Counted from the first letter of the stretch, positions 24,566 through 33,387 are shown. The stretch: DNA of 64,000 nt from an uncultured Porphyromonadaceae bacterium (GCA_902495245.1 CABUWI010000003.1:1-64000), one strand, 5' to 3'. The notes: generated from the sequence alone by a model not told the origin. A program made the numbers and translations.

Positions 24566-26407
24566 TCAGCGCAGTTCTTTGACCGTGCGCAGGGTGCCGT
24601 CGCTCAGCCGCTCGGCGCGTATGCGCAGCCCGCGGGCCGAGGCGTCGGTTTTCACTCCCTGCAGATTGTAGTAGGTTGTAGCGACGACGGGAGTATCGGC
24701 GCCGACAGCCTTGATGCCGGCCGCATCGGCATAGGGGAGCAATGCCGACCTGTTGCTGTTGACAACATGGCCGGTCTTGCCGTCAATCAGCATCACGACT
24801 CCGCGAATCTGTGCCTCGGGGTTCAGGAAGTCCCTGCCGCGGAGGGTTTTGAAATCAGCCACATTATAGGTATATGAGCGTGTAATCGTCTCTCCGCACT
24901 TAACCGTGGACGGAACGGAGCCGGCGACGCCCGGTATGTCCTTGAAGCAGACCACGACGTCATTGTAAATCAGGCCCTCGATTTCATCTTCCTTTTCCAC
25001 AAAGATGTCCCAAAGCGGAGATTCCACGCCCTCGCCCTCGGTTTCATCGCTGTAATAGTTATGTTGCGCCCAGTTGGCATTGTGCAGATTGTCGCCGGTA
25101 ATGGCAAACGCCAACCGATAGTCGGCCGCGGCGATGTCTTTTGCAAAAATGAGATTGGCGGTGAGCTTGACGGCCTTGTTGTCGTCTGCCCAGTCAGCCG
25201 TCAGGTCAATTGCGGCCGGGACCACCTCGGCGGCATAGCCGTCCCACTTAAAGGGCAGCTTGCTCGGATCCATGCCTTCAATGCGGTTGATGTCGGCAAA
25301 GGGATAGCCCGACACGTTGAAGGGGAATGAGGCTTTGCGCACCGTAGCCATTTCGGTCTCGAACACCTCGCTGTGAAATGCCATGCCCACAAATCTGTCG
25401 CCCAAAGTTTCTTTCATATATTCCATGGCAACATAGCCGCGCGGACACCAGCCGCAGCCCAGCCCGGTGTACTCTTCGACCAGCGGACGGGTTACGGGAA
25501 TGAAGGGCCACACGTTCAGCCGGCTCGTGGCCGAACGGTTCGGGTCGGTGTTAGCCTCGCCGTTGCTCTTGTCGAGCGTTATGGAGAAATCATATTCGCC
25601 GTTTTCGGCCACCGGCTTGACGGGGAGCTGCACGTCGGCGCTGCCTCCGCGCGTGGCCAGCGGTTCGGCGAGGCGTAGAGTGCCCGTTTCGGAAACGGAA
25701 CCTATCACATAGGTGTAGTCTACACTCTCCAGCGGCTTGGCACCATGGTTTATAATCTTCACGGGCACTGTCGTTTCGCGGCCGCTCACAATATACGTCT
25801 GCCCGGCGATGCTCACTGCAGCATCGGCGGGGCCGAAGTCGGCGTCAAGGTGTACCGTCATGGCGCTCACGGCCCCTATGAGTGAGCCGATATCGGCCCA
25901 CTTGAGGCGAGTGCGCGAGGTGTGCATCCAAAGGCCTTTGTCAGTGTTGTAGTCGCTCGCTACGACGGCCACGGGAGCTCCGGGATAACCATATTCCTCG
26001 CCGAGGGCGGTGATGGAGAACGAATAACCCACCCACAGGCCGTTGCCGCCGATGGTTTGCGGCGTGTCAAAGGTAACGGTGAGCACGTTGTCGGCAAGCG
26101 TTCCGGCTTTCGAGGCCAGGTCTGCCACGTTCTTTTTGTTTTCGAGCTTCAACTCGGAGGCTATCCAGCCGCTGATGTCGCTTACGGCCTCAGCGCTTAC
26201 GGGCAACTCGACGGTTAGTCCGGTAACACGGCTGCCGACGATGGCGGGATCATCAATCTTGATAGCCACGTCGTAGCTTTCTTTCTTGTTGAAGCCGTAG
26301 AGCTTGCTCTCGGCCGAGCTTTCATTATATGTAAAGTCTTGTTCTGTGGCCGAAGCCGACAGAGCAAGACCTGACATTGCAATGGCTATTGCAATTTTGG
26401 GATTCAT
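24566..26407 (-). CDS. Omp28-like secreted protein with thioredoxin fold and C-terminal sorting-type tail
   Basis: Exported protein of 613 residues with a signal peptide (AIAIAMSGLALSASA). The N-terminal half is beta-rich. Around residue 310 it has EEYTGLGCGWCPRG, a CxxC motif typical of Omp28-related proteins with a thioredoxin-like fold. The last 50 residues (TYYNLQGVKTDASARGL, then LRTVKELR) match the tail of other secreted proteins here and are probably a type IX secretion-like signal. It is second in a two-gene unit, 14 bases after the gene starting at 28194. Confidence 0.82.
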   Translation of the reverse strand: MNPKIAIAIAMSGLALSASATEQDFTYNESSAESKLYGFNKKESYDVAIKIDDPAIVGSRVTGLTVELPVSAEAVSDISGWIASELKLENKKNVADLASKAGTLADNVLTVTFDTPQTIGGNGLWVGYSFSITALGEEYGYPGAPVAVVASDYNTDKGLWMHTSRTRLKWADIGSLIGAVSAMTVHLDADFGPADAAVSIAGQTYIVSGRETTVPVKIINHGAKPLESVDYTYVIGSVSETGTLRLAEPLATRGGSADVQLPVKPVAENGEYDFSITLDKSNGEANTDPNRSATSRLNVWPFIPVTRPLVEEYTGLGCGWCPRGYVAMEYMKETLGDRFVGMAFHSEVFETEMATVRKASFPFNVSGYPFADINRIEGMDPSKLPFKWDGYAAEVVPAAIDLTADWADDNKAVKLTANLIFAKDIAAADYRLAFAITGDNLHNANWAQHNYYSDETEGEGVESPLWDIFVEKEDEIEGLIYNDVVVCFKDIPGVAGSVPSTVKCGETITRSYTYNVADFKTLRGRDFLNPEAQIRGVVMLIDGKTGHVVNSNRSALLPYADAAGIKAVGADTPVVATTYYNLQGVKTDASARGLRIRAERLSDGTLRTVKELR

Positions 26408-26421
26408 AATGTCAATGTGTT

Positions 26422-28194
26422 TTAGCGGACGGATACTTTTGTGGTCTTTACAGTGCCGTCTTCAAGCACTGCACGACGAATGACGATGCCGCCGGCGGGT
26501 GCACTGATGCGGCGTCCCTGCAGGTTGAAGAACTCAACGGAACGTTCGGCGGCAGTGGACACCACATTCTTGATCGACGAATAGCCGGGCATGTAGGTGA
26601 TGTCGGAGTAAACGGGTTCGGCGCCTTCAGATTCTATGTAGAGCGTGCGCACTCCCAGGGTTTCAAAGCCAAGAGCGTGGAGAATGAAGTAGTGTTCCTG
26701 ACCTTCGGCCGACAGTTCGGGGAAGGGATTTTCGTCGGTCATCGGGCAGTTGAAACCGAAAGGTACGCGGCTGATTGACTCGATGCCATCGGGCAGCTTG
26801 TATTCATCGTTCATGAAGGTGTAGACCTCGCCGTCCATAATCACTTCGTAGTAGAGCTTGTCGGTGGGGAGGAAGTGCATCTCGGTGTCTGTAACGGGGA
26901 AGATGAAGTAGGTTTCGGCCTCGTAGTCATATTCCTCCTCAATGTCATAGAAAAGGTCGATGATAGGTTGCGGAAGCGCGCTGACGGTGGTTGCCGGTTC
27001 GGGCAGACAGATGTAGGGTGCCTGAGTCAGCTGATAATAATAGATCGCATTTTCGGCCGAAATCGAGATGCAATATGCATTGTCGGTTTTAATTATATGC
27101 TTGTCGGCATCGTAGTTAAACACGAGTTCAGGGTCTTGTTTGAATGTGTCGAACACGCCTTCGTCATCGGATTCTTCCACAACGTTGCCGCTCAAGAAAT
27201 ACGTGGTGTTGTCTTCATACAGACCGAGATACTGTGCGCCGGCCACTGTGATGGTCGCGCCGTTTACAGTGCCGCTGACCACGGCGTCGGGATTAGCGGT
27301 GAAAAGCCCCTTGAAGTAGACCTTATCATCTTTGAAGCCAATCTGCACATCGCTGACATATACGCCTTCAACGAGTTTCCAGTCGGTAAACTCAACGTCG
27401 GCGGGGGCGTCGGCAGCAACCTTGTCAAACGGGGTGAAGCTATAGTAATAGTCGCCGTTGCCAATCCACGCCCAACCGGGCTCTTCGTCTTCCATAACCT
27501 CGTCTTCGGTCCAGTAGCAGGCCATGCCCACCATGACGTCTTCGCCGTCATCGGCGGTCATTGAGCCGTCGGCGCCGATTGTCAGCGTGTAGGTCTGCTT
27601 GGCGGCAGGAACGTAAAAGTCTTCTTTCTCGTCATATGTCATGAGCAGGGCATAATCATAGTAGGGGTCGCCCGCAAGCTGGCCGTTTTCGTCGTAGGTC
27701 GCATCGACGTCCACCAGCTGAGGGAAAGTGAAGGTAACCTTGTTGCCCTCGATGTCGCCGACAATCCAGTTAGCGGCCGAAAGAGTGTTGAAGTAGACGG
27801 GGTTCTGCATATACAGTTTCTTGCCGTCGTCGCTTTTAACGATGTTCACCACATTGCCGAAGATTTCCTGAGTGAACAATCCTTCAAACCAGTTGTAGCC
27901 ATAGGCGAAACCGGTCTTTTCATACTGTTTCAGCTCGCCTGCCGGGGTTTCGCTGATAAGGTTGTCGATGTTGTTGTCGGGCTGAGCGATTGACGCGGCT
28001 TTGCGGACCATGCGGTTGGCCTGAGCCTTGCGCATCTCTTTTTTGTCGGCCGAAAGAGCGCGCATGCGGTCGGAGTTGGTAACCACCTGCCGGCGCGGTG
28101 TTGCCGACGGGGCAGCTTTGGGTGAGAGTGAAACGGCGTTGGCTGTGCCACACGCCATCACTGCACTAACGAATAAGAGCGTAAAGTACCTCAT
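26422..28194 (-). CDS. Secreted protein of unknown function with C-terminal sorting-type tail
   Basis: Protein of 590 residues with a signal peptide (MRYFTLLFVSAVMACGTANA). A short basic helical region (ADKKEMRKAQANRMVRKAAS) is followed by a beta-rich acidic body with many aspartate/tyrosine repeats (DYYYSFTPFDKV, EEEYDYEAETYF). The end reads SVEFFNLQGRRISAPAGGIVIRR, the same tail type as its downstream neighbour. I do not recognise the body as a known enzyme. Its promoter is at 28245. Confidence 0.78.
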   Translation of the reverse strand: MRYFTLLFVSAVMACGTANAVSLSPKAAPSATPRRQVVTNSDRMRALSADKKEMRKAQANRMVRKAASIAQPDNNIDNLISETPAGELKQYEKTGFAYGYNWFEGLFTQEIFGNVVNIVKSDDGKKLYMQNPVYFNTLSAANWIVGDIEGNKVTFTFPQLVDVDATYDENGQLAGDPYYDYALLMTYDEKEDFYVPAAKQTYTLTIGADGSMTADDGEDVMVGMACYWTEDEVMEDEEPGWAWIGNGDYYYSFTPFDKVAADAPADVEFTDWKLVEGVYVSDVQIGFKDDKVYFKGLFTANPDAVVSGTVNGATITVAGAQYLGLYEDNTTYFLSGNVVEESDDEGVFDTFKQDPELVFNYDADKHIIKTDNAYCISISAENAIYYYQLTQAPYICLPEPATTVSALPQPIIDLFYDIEEEYDYEAETYFIFPVTDTEMHFLPTDKLYYEVIMDGEVYTFMNDEYKLPDGIESISRVPFGFNCPMTDENPFPELSAEGQEHYFILHALGFETLGVRTLYIESEGAEPVYSDITYMPGYSSIKNVVSTAAERSVEFFNLQGRRISAPAGGIVIRRAVLEDGTVKTTKVSVR

Positions 28195-28244
28195 AATAAA
28201 AAATGTGTTATATAAAGAAAAAACATAGGCTTCTATAACGAGCG

Positions 28245-28252
28245 CAAATATA
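28245..28252 (-). promoter_or_regulatory. -7 promoter box of the two-gene secreted-protein unit
   Basis: TATATTTG on the minus strand, 50 bases before the ATG at 28194, matches TAnnTTTG. A clear -33 word at the right distance is not seen. Confidence 0.45.
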
Positions 28253-28284
28253 GCAATAGTTTTTAGATTTCATAGCAATAATTT

Positions 28285-28316
28285 ACACTTTTTTGCTAAA
28301 TTCGCTAAAAAAGTGT
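28285..28316. repeat. Perfect 10-bp inverted repeat in divergent intergenic region
   Basis: ACACTTTTTT (28285-28294) and AAAAAAGTGT (28307-28316) flank a 12-base centre (GCTAAATTCGCT). It sits between the divergent promoters of the secreted-protein unit and the ECF operon and could be an operator or a two-way terminator. Confidence 0.55.
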
Positions 28317-28377
28317 CGTTTTGTTATTGTAATCGGCATATTTTTTGACGCACGGCGGAAAGAATTATTTAGATTAT

Positions 28378-28406
28378 TGTAACATTTCGGAGGCAGAGGC
28401 CGTCTA
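28378..28406 (+). promoter_or_regulatory. ECF-type promoter of the sigma operon (TGTAAC, 17 bases, CGTCTA)
   Basis: TGTAAC (28378-28383) and CGTCTA (28401-28406) are separated by 17 bases. The AAC in the -35 word and CGTC in the -10 word are hallmarks of ECF sigma promoters. It is the only promoter-like signal I see before the gene at 28442, and it suggests that the sigma factor encoded there drives its own operon. Confidence 0.55.
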
Positions 28407-28441
28407 TAAGAATGTAAACGATAACAAAAACAAGCATTGTT

Positions 28442-28912
28442 ATGAAACGTAAACTGATTTTATGCCTGACGGCACTGGCCCTGACGGTTCCCACTTCGAT
28501 GGCCGACTGTTTCGACGCGGTCATCAAGAAATTCAAGTCGAAACCCAAAGCGGAGTATGTGGCCATTCCGCGCTTGCTCATGGCGGCCGCCAATGCCGCC
28601 GGCGCCGGCAAAGACGCACCGGGCAAGGTGTCGAGCCTCAAGGTGCTGGAGTTGAGCGACTGTGCGCCCGAGGTGCGCGCCGCCTTTACCCGCGAGGTCA
28701 ATGCGGCCGCAAAAGCCGACCCCAAGACCGAAGAGCTTATGCGCGTCAACGACGACGGCGACCGCGTGGTCATCTGGGGCGAGGGCGACTCCACGACGCT
28801 GAAAACCATGTATGTCTATGCCATAGAAGACAAAGGCGACTGCGTCTTCGTGGCTATGAAAGGTAAATTCCGCCGTTCAGACGTCGGCGAGATGGCTAAA
28901 AAGACAAAGTGA
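28442..28912 (+). CDS. DUF4252-like exported protein, first of the ECF operon
   Basis: Small protein of 156 residues with a signal peptide (LILCLTALALTVPTSMA). The mature part has an FDAVIKKFKSKPKAEYVAIPRLLM start, a central EFRAAF-type helix region and two beta strands near the end (MYVYAIEDKGDCVFVAMKGKF), matching what I recall as DUF4252. A second copy of the family lies in the same operon at 29895. Function is unknown. The sigma gene starts inside its stop codon (GTGA overlap), so the two are co-translated. Confidence 0.82.
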   Translation: MKRKLILCLTALALTVPTSMADCFDAVIKKFKSKPKAEYVAIPRLLMAAANAAGAGKDAPGKVSSLKVLELSDCAPEVRAAFTREVNAAAKADPKTEELMRVNDDGDRVVIWGEGDSTTLKTMYVYAIEDKGDCVFVAMKGKFRRSDVGEMAKKTK

Positions 28913-29388
28913 ACGCCGACAGCTTCAAACATCTCTTCCTTCCGCTGGGACGCAAGATGTTCCGCACGGCATTTGCGGTAACGGGTAATGCCGAAGACGC
29001 CGAAGACGCTGTGCAGACCGCCATGGCCAACCTGTGGGAGCGACGCGAGCGGCTCGACGCCGTCAGGTCGGCCGAGGCCTACGCCATTGTCGGCGCGCGC
29101 AATGCGGCGCTCGACATCGTGGCCTCCCGGCGTCCGGCCGACTCGCTCGACGCACTGCCCGACAGGCCGGAGCCCGACGCCGACTCTCCGGAGACCCGCG
29201 ACCGCGCCGAGCGCGTCATGCGCCTCATCGACTCGCTGCCCGAACCGCAGCGCACGGTGCTCTCGCTGCGCGACCTCGAAGGCCTCTCGACTGACGAAAT
29301 CCATGCTGCCACGGGCCTCTCTGCCCCCAATATCCGCGTGATTCTGAGCCGCGCCCGTGCGGCCGTACGTAAACACTTCAAACCGTAA
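28909..29388 (+). CDS. ECF-type RNA polymerase sigma factor
   Basis: Sigma-70 family factor of 159 residues with only regions 2 and 4. Region 2 includes MFRTAFAVTGNAEDAEDAVQ and LWERRERLD; region 4 ends in a helix-turn-helix (STDEIHAATGLSAPNIRVILSRAR). The start is a GTG at 28909 overlapping the upstream stop by 4 bases; no ATG is suitable. It is followed 6 bases later by a single-span membrane protein that is a good anti-sigma candidate. The TGTAAC/CGTCTA site at 28378 is probably its own target. Confidence 0.93.
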   Translation: MNADSFKHLFLPLGRKMFRTAFAVTGNAEDAEDAVQTAMANLWERRERLDAVRSAEAYAIVGARNAALDIVASRRPADSLDALPDRPEPDADSPETRDRAERVMRLIDSLPEPQRTVLSLRDLEGLSTDEIHAATGLSAPNIRVILSRARAAVRKHFKP

Positions 29389-29394
29389 GACTCC

Positions 29395-29889
29395 ATGACA
29401 GAAAACAGACTACGCACACTTCTGCAACTATATTATGACGGCGAAACCACGCCCGAACAAGAGCGCGAACTGACCGACTTCATGACTTCGGACGCGCCCG
29501 TCGGCCCCGAGTTCGCACCTGACCGCGAAATGTTTCGCGCGCTGGCCTCGGCCCGCATTCCCGACGGCTTTGAACGGCGGCTGGAAGAGTCGGTCGACGC
29601 TCTGACCTCGCGGAAGCCGCGCCGCCGCCTGCTCGCCTGGATTGCCGGCGCGGCCGCGTGCACGCTGCTTGTGGGGACCGCCTTCGAAGCCTACAAGGCC
29701 TACGACGGCATCGGCGACCCCATCGGGCAGCCGCAGGAAATGACCGCGCGCCAGGTTGCGGAGAACACCGAGATGGCTCTGCGCAAGTTCAACGACGCCT
29801 TCGGCAAGGGCATGGCGGCGATTGACCGCTCGGCCGAAACCACTGCCGACGCCACCGAGATAGCATTTAACAAACTTAAAAACATTTGA
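29395..29889 (+). CDS. Candidate anti-sigma factor, single membrane span
   Basis: Protein of 164 residues with an N-terminal helical domain of about 75 residues (LLQLYYDGETTPEQERELTDFM), as in anti-sigma domains without the HxxxCxxC zinc motif, then one membrane segment (LLAWIAGAAACTLLVGTAF, about residues 81-99) and a C-terminal part of about 65 residues that would lie in the periplasm. Position directly after the sigma gene and this topology are the grounds for the call. It ends 5 bases before the second DUF4252 gene. Confidence 0.75.
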   Translation: MTENRLRTLLQLYYDGETTPEQERELTDFMTSDAPVGPEFAPDREMFRALASARIPDGFERRLEESVDALTSRKPRRRLLAWIAGAAACTLLVGTAFEAYKAYDGIGDPIGQPQEMTARQVAENTEMALRKFNDAFGKGMAAIDRSAETTADATEIAFNKLKNI

Positions 29890-29894
29890 TAATC

Positions 29895-30365
29895 ATGAAA
29901 AATATTGTCTTTACACTGATTTTTGTTCTTTTCGGAACTTTCGCATCAAGCGCCGACGTGGCCGATATGCTGACCAAACTCGAAGGGGTGCCCGGCGTTT
30001 CAAGCGTCTATATCACCAAGGCGATGCTCGGCATGGCCGCCGGCATGAACGTCGGCTCCGACGATATGGACCTCTCGCAGATTGCCGGCAAGATTGACAA
30101 CATCACCGTAATCTCGGCCGAGAAGCCTAAAGCGCGTCAGGCCGTGCTCGGTTCCTTTCCGAACCATGTCAGCGCCGCCAAGGGCTATCAGACCCTGATG
30201 CGCGCCAACGAAGAAGGCGAAACCGTAACCATCTACTCCAAATCGCTCGGCGGCGGCAAGACCGAGTTCGTTGTCTATTCGGTCGAGCCGAAAGAAGTCA
30301 ACGTGGTCGGCATCACGGGCTCCGTATCGCCCGCCGAAATCAACGCCATGGTGGGCAAAAAATAA
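29895..30365 (+). CDS. DUF4252-like exported protein, second of the ECF operon
   Basis: Protein of 156 residues with a signal peptide (IVFTLIFVLFGTFASSA). The body MLTKLEGVPGVSSVYITKAML followed by two central strands (GETVTIYSKSLGGGKTEFVVYS) and an INAMVGKK end is the typical DUF4252 layout. I prefer ATG 29895 over the TTG at 29886. Being last of the sigma set, it may be the sensed or effector protein of the system (inference only). A 31-base gap separates it from the PorE-like gene, with no promoter seen. Confidence 0.82.
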   Translation: MKNIVFTLIFVLFGTFASSADVADMLTKLEGVPGVSSVYITKAMLGMAAGMNVGSDDMDLSQIAGKIDNITVISAEKPKARQAVLGSFPNHVSAAKGYQTLMRANEEGETVTIYSKSLGGGKTEFVVYSVEPKEVNVVGITGSVSPAEINAMVGKK

Positions 30366-30396
30366 TATTCAGCGCCGTCGGTGCGTTATTTAACCG

Positions 30397-32385
30397 ATGC
30401 ATCACTCAAGTATAAAAAAACTGATTCTTCCTTTGCTCGCCGCGGTTGCCGTGGCGGGCTTTTCGGCCTGCGGAGGCGCCAAGCTCTCGGTGGCCGACGA
30501 GCAGATGGCGCGCGGCGAATATTTCGACGCGGCCAAGACCTATCGCAAGGTCTACAATAAACTGACAAAACGCGAAGAGCGCACTCAGCGCGGCGAAGTG
30601 GCCCTGAAAATGGCCGAATGCTACAGGCGGCTGTCGCAGTTTCCGCGCGCCTCGGCGTCCTATCAGAACGCCCTGCGCTATGGCGTGGGCGACTCGACGA
30701 CCACCCTGGCCCTGGCACGCTCGCTCCACGCCGAAGGCAAGTATGCGCCCGCCGTGCAGGCCTACGAGCAATATCTCGCCCTCGACCCCGACAACGAGTC
30801 GGCCGCCATGGGGCTGGCAGGCGCGCGTGCCGCCGTCGCGGCCAAGGCGTCGCCCTCGCGCTACGTGGTGCGTCAGCACAAGCTCGTCAACTCGCGTCGC
30901 AGCGACTACGCGCCGATGCTTGCCGGCGAGAACGACGACGTGCTCTACTACACCACCACCAACGAGAAGGTCAAGGGCGACAACCGCTCGGAAATCACCG
31001 GCACGAAGAAGCCCGACATCTGGGTGATGAAAAAGAACGAGCAGGGCCAGTGGCAGAAACCCGCGGCGGTGGAGGGCGAGCTGAACACCGAGGTTGAAGA
31101 GGGCATCTGCTCGTTCAGCCCCGACGGCAACACCATGTACCTTACGCGCGCGCGCCGCGAGCCTAACTCGTCGACCGTGGTTGAGATTTTCACCTCGTCG
31201 CGCAGCGACGCCTCGTGGAGCGCCCCGCAGAAGTTTGAAATCACGGCCGACACGCTTTCGAGCTTCGGCCACCCCGCCGTTAGCCCCTCGGGCGACTGGC
31301 TCTACTTCACCTCCGACATGCCCGGCGGCCAGGGGGGCTACGACATCTGGCGCATCAACCTCAAAGAGCGCGTCGGTTCGCTTGAAAACCTCGGCGAGTT
31401 CATCAACACGCCGGGCAACGAGCAATATCCCTACGTTCGCGGCGACTCGCTGCTCTATTTCGCCTCGGACGGCCATGCGGGCATGGGCGGTCTCGACCTT
31501 TTCCGCGCGCAGCAGACGCCCTCGGGCGGCTGGAACGTGTCGAACATGGGCTGGCCGGTCAATTCGCCGGCCGACGACTTCGGCATCACCTTTGAGCGCG
31601 GAGCCGAGCGCGGCTTCTTCTCGTCGAACCGTGGCGACGCGCGCGGTTACGACCATATCTACACTTTCGAACTGCCCGACCTGCAGATATGGATTTCGGG
31701 CTGGGTGCTCGACCGCGACGAAGAGCCCGTGGCCAACGCCGTTATCCGCATCGTGGGCAACGATGGCTCCAATCAGAAGGCCGTGGGTCGCGCCGACGGT
31801 TCATTCCGTTTCCCGCTGCAGCGCGGCGTGAGCTACACGATGATGGCCGGCGCAAGGGGCTATCTCAACGCCCGTCAGGAGTTCACGTCAGACACGGCCG
31901 AGGTCGACGCCGAATATGGCGTGGACTTCATCCTGGCGTCAATCAACAAGCCCGTGGTGGTCGAGAACATCTTCTATGACTTCGACAAGGCCTCGCTGCG
32001 CGACGAGTCGAAGCTCGCGCTCGACTCGCTGGCCCTCATGCTGCGCGAAAATCCGAACGTAACCATCGAGATGGCCTCTCACACCGACCGCTGGGGCACG
32101 GTCGAGTATAACGACAAGCTGTCGCAGCGCCGCGCCGCGTCGGTCATAGACTATCTGATTTCGGAGGGCATCGAGCCGGAGCGCCTGCAGCCTCAGGGCT
32201 ACGGCAAGTCGCGCCCCAAGGTAATCACCAAAAAGCTGGCGCGCCTTTATCCGCAATTCCCCGAAGGCACCGAGCTGACGCCCGAGTTCATCGAGACGCT
32301 CAGCCCCGAAGACCAGGAGGCGGCCGACCAGATTAACCGCCGCACGGAGTTTCAGGTGCTGAGCATCGACTTCCGCATGTTCTGA
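30397..32385 (+). CDS. PorE-like OmpA-family lipoprotein (TPR, propeller, CRD, OmpA)
   Basis: Protein of 662 residues with a lipoprotein signal (AVAGFSAC, Cys25). Domains in order: TPR-like helices (about 35-150), PD40 beta-propeller strands (SPDGNTMYLTRAR, SPSGDWLYFTSD; about 160-425), a carboxypeptidase-regulatory-like domain (DRDEEPVANAVIRIVG; about 430-505) and an OmpA peptidoglycan-binding domain (IFYDFDKASLRDES, SHTDRWGTVEYN; about 525-655). This is the order described for PorE of the type IX secretion system. Other OmpA/PD40 proteins share the parts, so PorE identity is probable, not proven. Confidence 0.82.
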   Translation: MHHSSIKKLILPLLAAVAVAGFSACGGAKLSVADEQMARGEYFDAAKTYRKVYNKLTKREERTQRGEVALKMAECYRRLSQFPRASASYQNALRYGVGDSTTTLALARSLHAEGKYAPAVQAYEQYLALDPDNESAAMGLAGARAAVAAKASPSRYVVRQHKLVNSRRSDYAPMLAGENDDVLYYTTTNEKVKGDNRSEITGTKKPDIWVMKKNEQGQWQKPAAVEGELNTEVEEGICSFSPDGNTMYLTRARREPNSSTVVEIFTSSRSDASWSAPQKFEITADTLSSFGHPAVSPSGDWLYFTSDMPGGQGGYDIWRINLKERVGSLENLGEFINTPGNEQYPYVRGDSLLYFASDGHAGMGGLDLFRAQQTPSGGWNVSNMGWPVNSPADDFGITFERGAERGFFSSNRGDARGYDHIYTFELPDLQIWISGWVLDRDEEPVANAVIRIVGNDGSNQKAVGRADGSFRFPLQRGVSYTMMAGARGYLNARQEFTSDTAEVDAEYGVDFILASINKPVVVENIFYDFDKASLRDESKLALDSLALMLRENPNVTIEMASHTDRWGTVEYNDKLSQRRAASVIDYLISEGIEPERLQPQGYGKSRPKVITKKLARLYPQFPEGTELTPEFIETLSPEDQEAADQINRRTEFQVLSIDFRMF

Positions 32386-32398
32386 CGCCCTGCCGCCC

Positions 32399-33133
32399 AT
32401 GATAGACAAGATTGACCGCAATACGTCTTCGCTGCTGATGCTCGGCTCATGCTTCACCACCGAAGTGGGCGCGCGCCTTGCGGCCGACGGCTTCAACGTG
32501 TGCATCAACCCGACGGGCAACGTCTATAACCCCCTCTCGGCCGCGCGCACCGTCTGCAACCTCGCCGAGGGGCGCCGCTACGGAGCGGAAGACCTGATAG
32601 AGAACCAGGGACTATGGCGTTCGCTTGACCATCACACCCGTCTCGCCGCACCGACGCCGGACGAGGCGCTGAGGCGCATCAACGGGTCGATGGAAGAGGG
32701 CGGGGCGGCCCTTGCGGGGGCAACGCACGTGATAATCACCTTCGGCACGGCGTGGGTGTTTGAACGCCGCGGGCGGGTGGTGTGCAACTGCCACAAGCTG
32801 CCCGACCGCGAGTTCGTGCGCCGCCGGCTGTCGGTCGGCGAAATTGTCGACGCGTGGCAGCCCGTCATCGACCGCTACCCGCAAAAGCGATTCATATTCA
32901 CCGTCAGCCCCATTCGTCATCTTGCCGACGGCCTTCACGGCAACCAGCTGTCGAAGGCGACGCTTCTGCTCGCCGTCGATGCCCTGCGCGGTGCCGGCTA
33001 TTTTCCGGCCTACGAAGTGCTCATTGACGAGTTGCGCGACTATCGCTTTTATGCCGCCGACAGGGTGCACCCGTCGCCCGAAGCGGTTGACCGCGTTTAT
33101 GAACTGTTTCGTCGGGAATATATAAATGACTGA
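32399..33133 (+). CDS. GSCFA-family protein
   Basis: Cytoplasmic protein of 244 residues beginning with the family motif LGSCFTTEVGARL (GSCF at about 16-19) and holding NPTGNVYNPLSAARTV and TFGTAWVFERRGRVVCNCHKLP. The fold is SGNH/GDSL-hydrolase-like, with Ser17 as probable nucleophile and a late Asp/His in DRVHPSPEAV. It is shorter than the roughly 310-residue members I recall. Substrate is unknown. It is the last gene of the ECF-to-GSCFA unit, ending 107 bases before the tRNA gene. Confidence 0.88.
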   Translation: MIDKIDRNTSSLLMLGSCFTTEVGARLAADGFNVCINPTGNVYNPLSAARTVCNLAEGRRYGAEDLIENQGLWRSLDHHTRLAAPTPDEALRRINGSMEEGGAALAGATHVIITFGTAWVFERRGRVVCNCHKLPDREFVRRRLSVGEIVDAWQPVIDRYPQKRFIFTVSPIRHLADGLHGNQLSKATLLLAVDALRGAGYFPAYEVLIDELRDYRFYAADRVHPSPEAVDRVYELFRREYIND

Positions 33134-33178
33134 AAATCAGAAGTCATTGAAAAATGTTTGAAAAAAGTGGCCTGAAAA

Positions 33179-33210
33179 TTTGGTCAGAACAAAAAAAGTG
33201 CCTAACTTTG
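33179..33210 (+). promoter_or_regulatory. tRNA-Pro promoter (TTTG, 20 bases, TAACTTTG)
   Basis: TTTG (33179-33182) and TAACTTTG (33203-33210) with a 20-base spacer form a near-ideal Bacteroidetes primary promoter 29 bases before the tRNA. The 33134-33240 gap holds nothing else I can support. Confidence 0.85.
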
Positions 33211-33239
33211 CATCGCTTTTGAGAGCAAAAGTCAAGTTT

Positions 33240-33315
33240 CGGGGTGTAGCTCAGCCCGGTTTAGAGTACGCGTCTGGGGGGCGTGTGGTCGCAAGTTCGA
33301 ATCTTGTCACCCCGA
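33240..33315 (+). tRNA. tRNA-Pro, anticodon GGG
   Basis: A cloverleaf can be drawn fully: acceptor CGGGGTG pairs with CACCCCG, the D-arm is GCTC/GAGT, the anticodon stem CGCGT/GCGTG holds the loop CTGGGGG (anticodon GGG, purine G37), and the T-arm GCAAG-TTCGAAT-CTTGT is canonical. CCA is not encoded. A terminator hairpin follows at 33336. Confidence 0.93.
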
Positions 33316-33335
33316 CTAAGCATCTCAAAAGCAAA

Positions 33336-33376
33336 GCGCTGACAATCTGTTGATTGTCGGCGCTAACTATTTTTTG
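33336..33376 (+). terminator. Terminator after tRNA-Pro
   Basis: GCGCTGACAATC (33336-33347) pairs with GATTGTCGGCGC (33352-33363), with one G-T pair, around a TGTT loop, and is followed by TAACTATTTTTTG. Confidence 0.85.
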
Positions 33377-33387
33377 TGTGCTATGAT

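Noticed and set aside
30366..30396. Separate promoter for the PorE-like gene
   Set aside because: The 31-base gap shows no TAnnTTTG or TGTAAC/CGTC words, so readthrough from the sigma operon is more likely.
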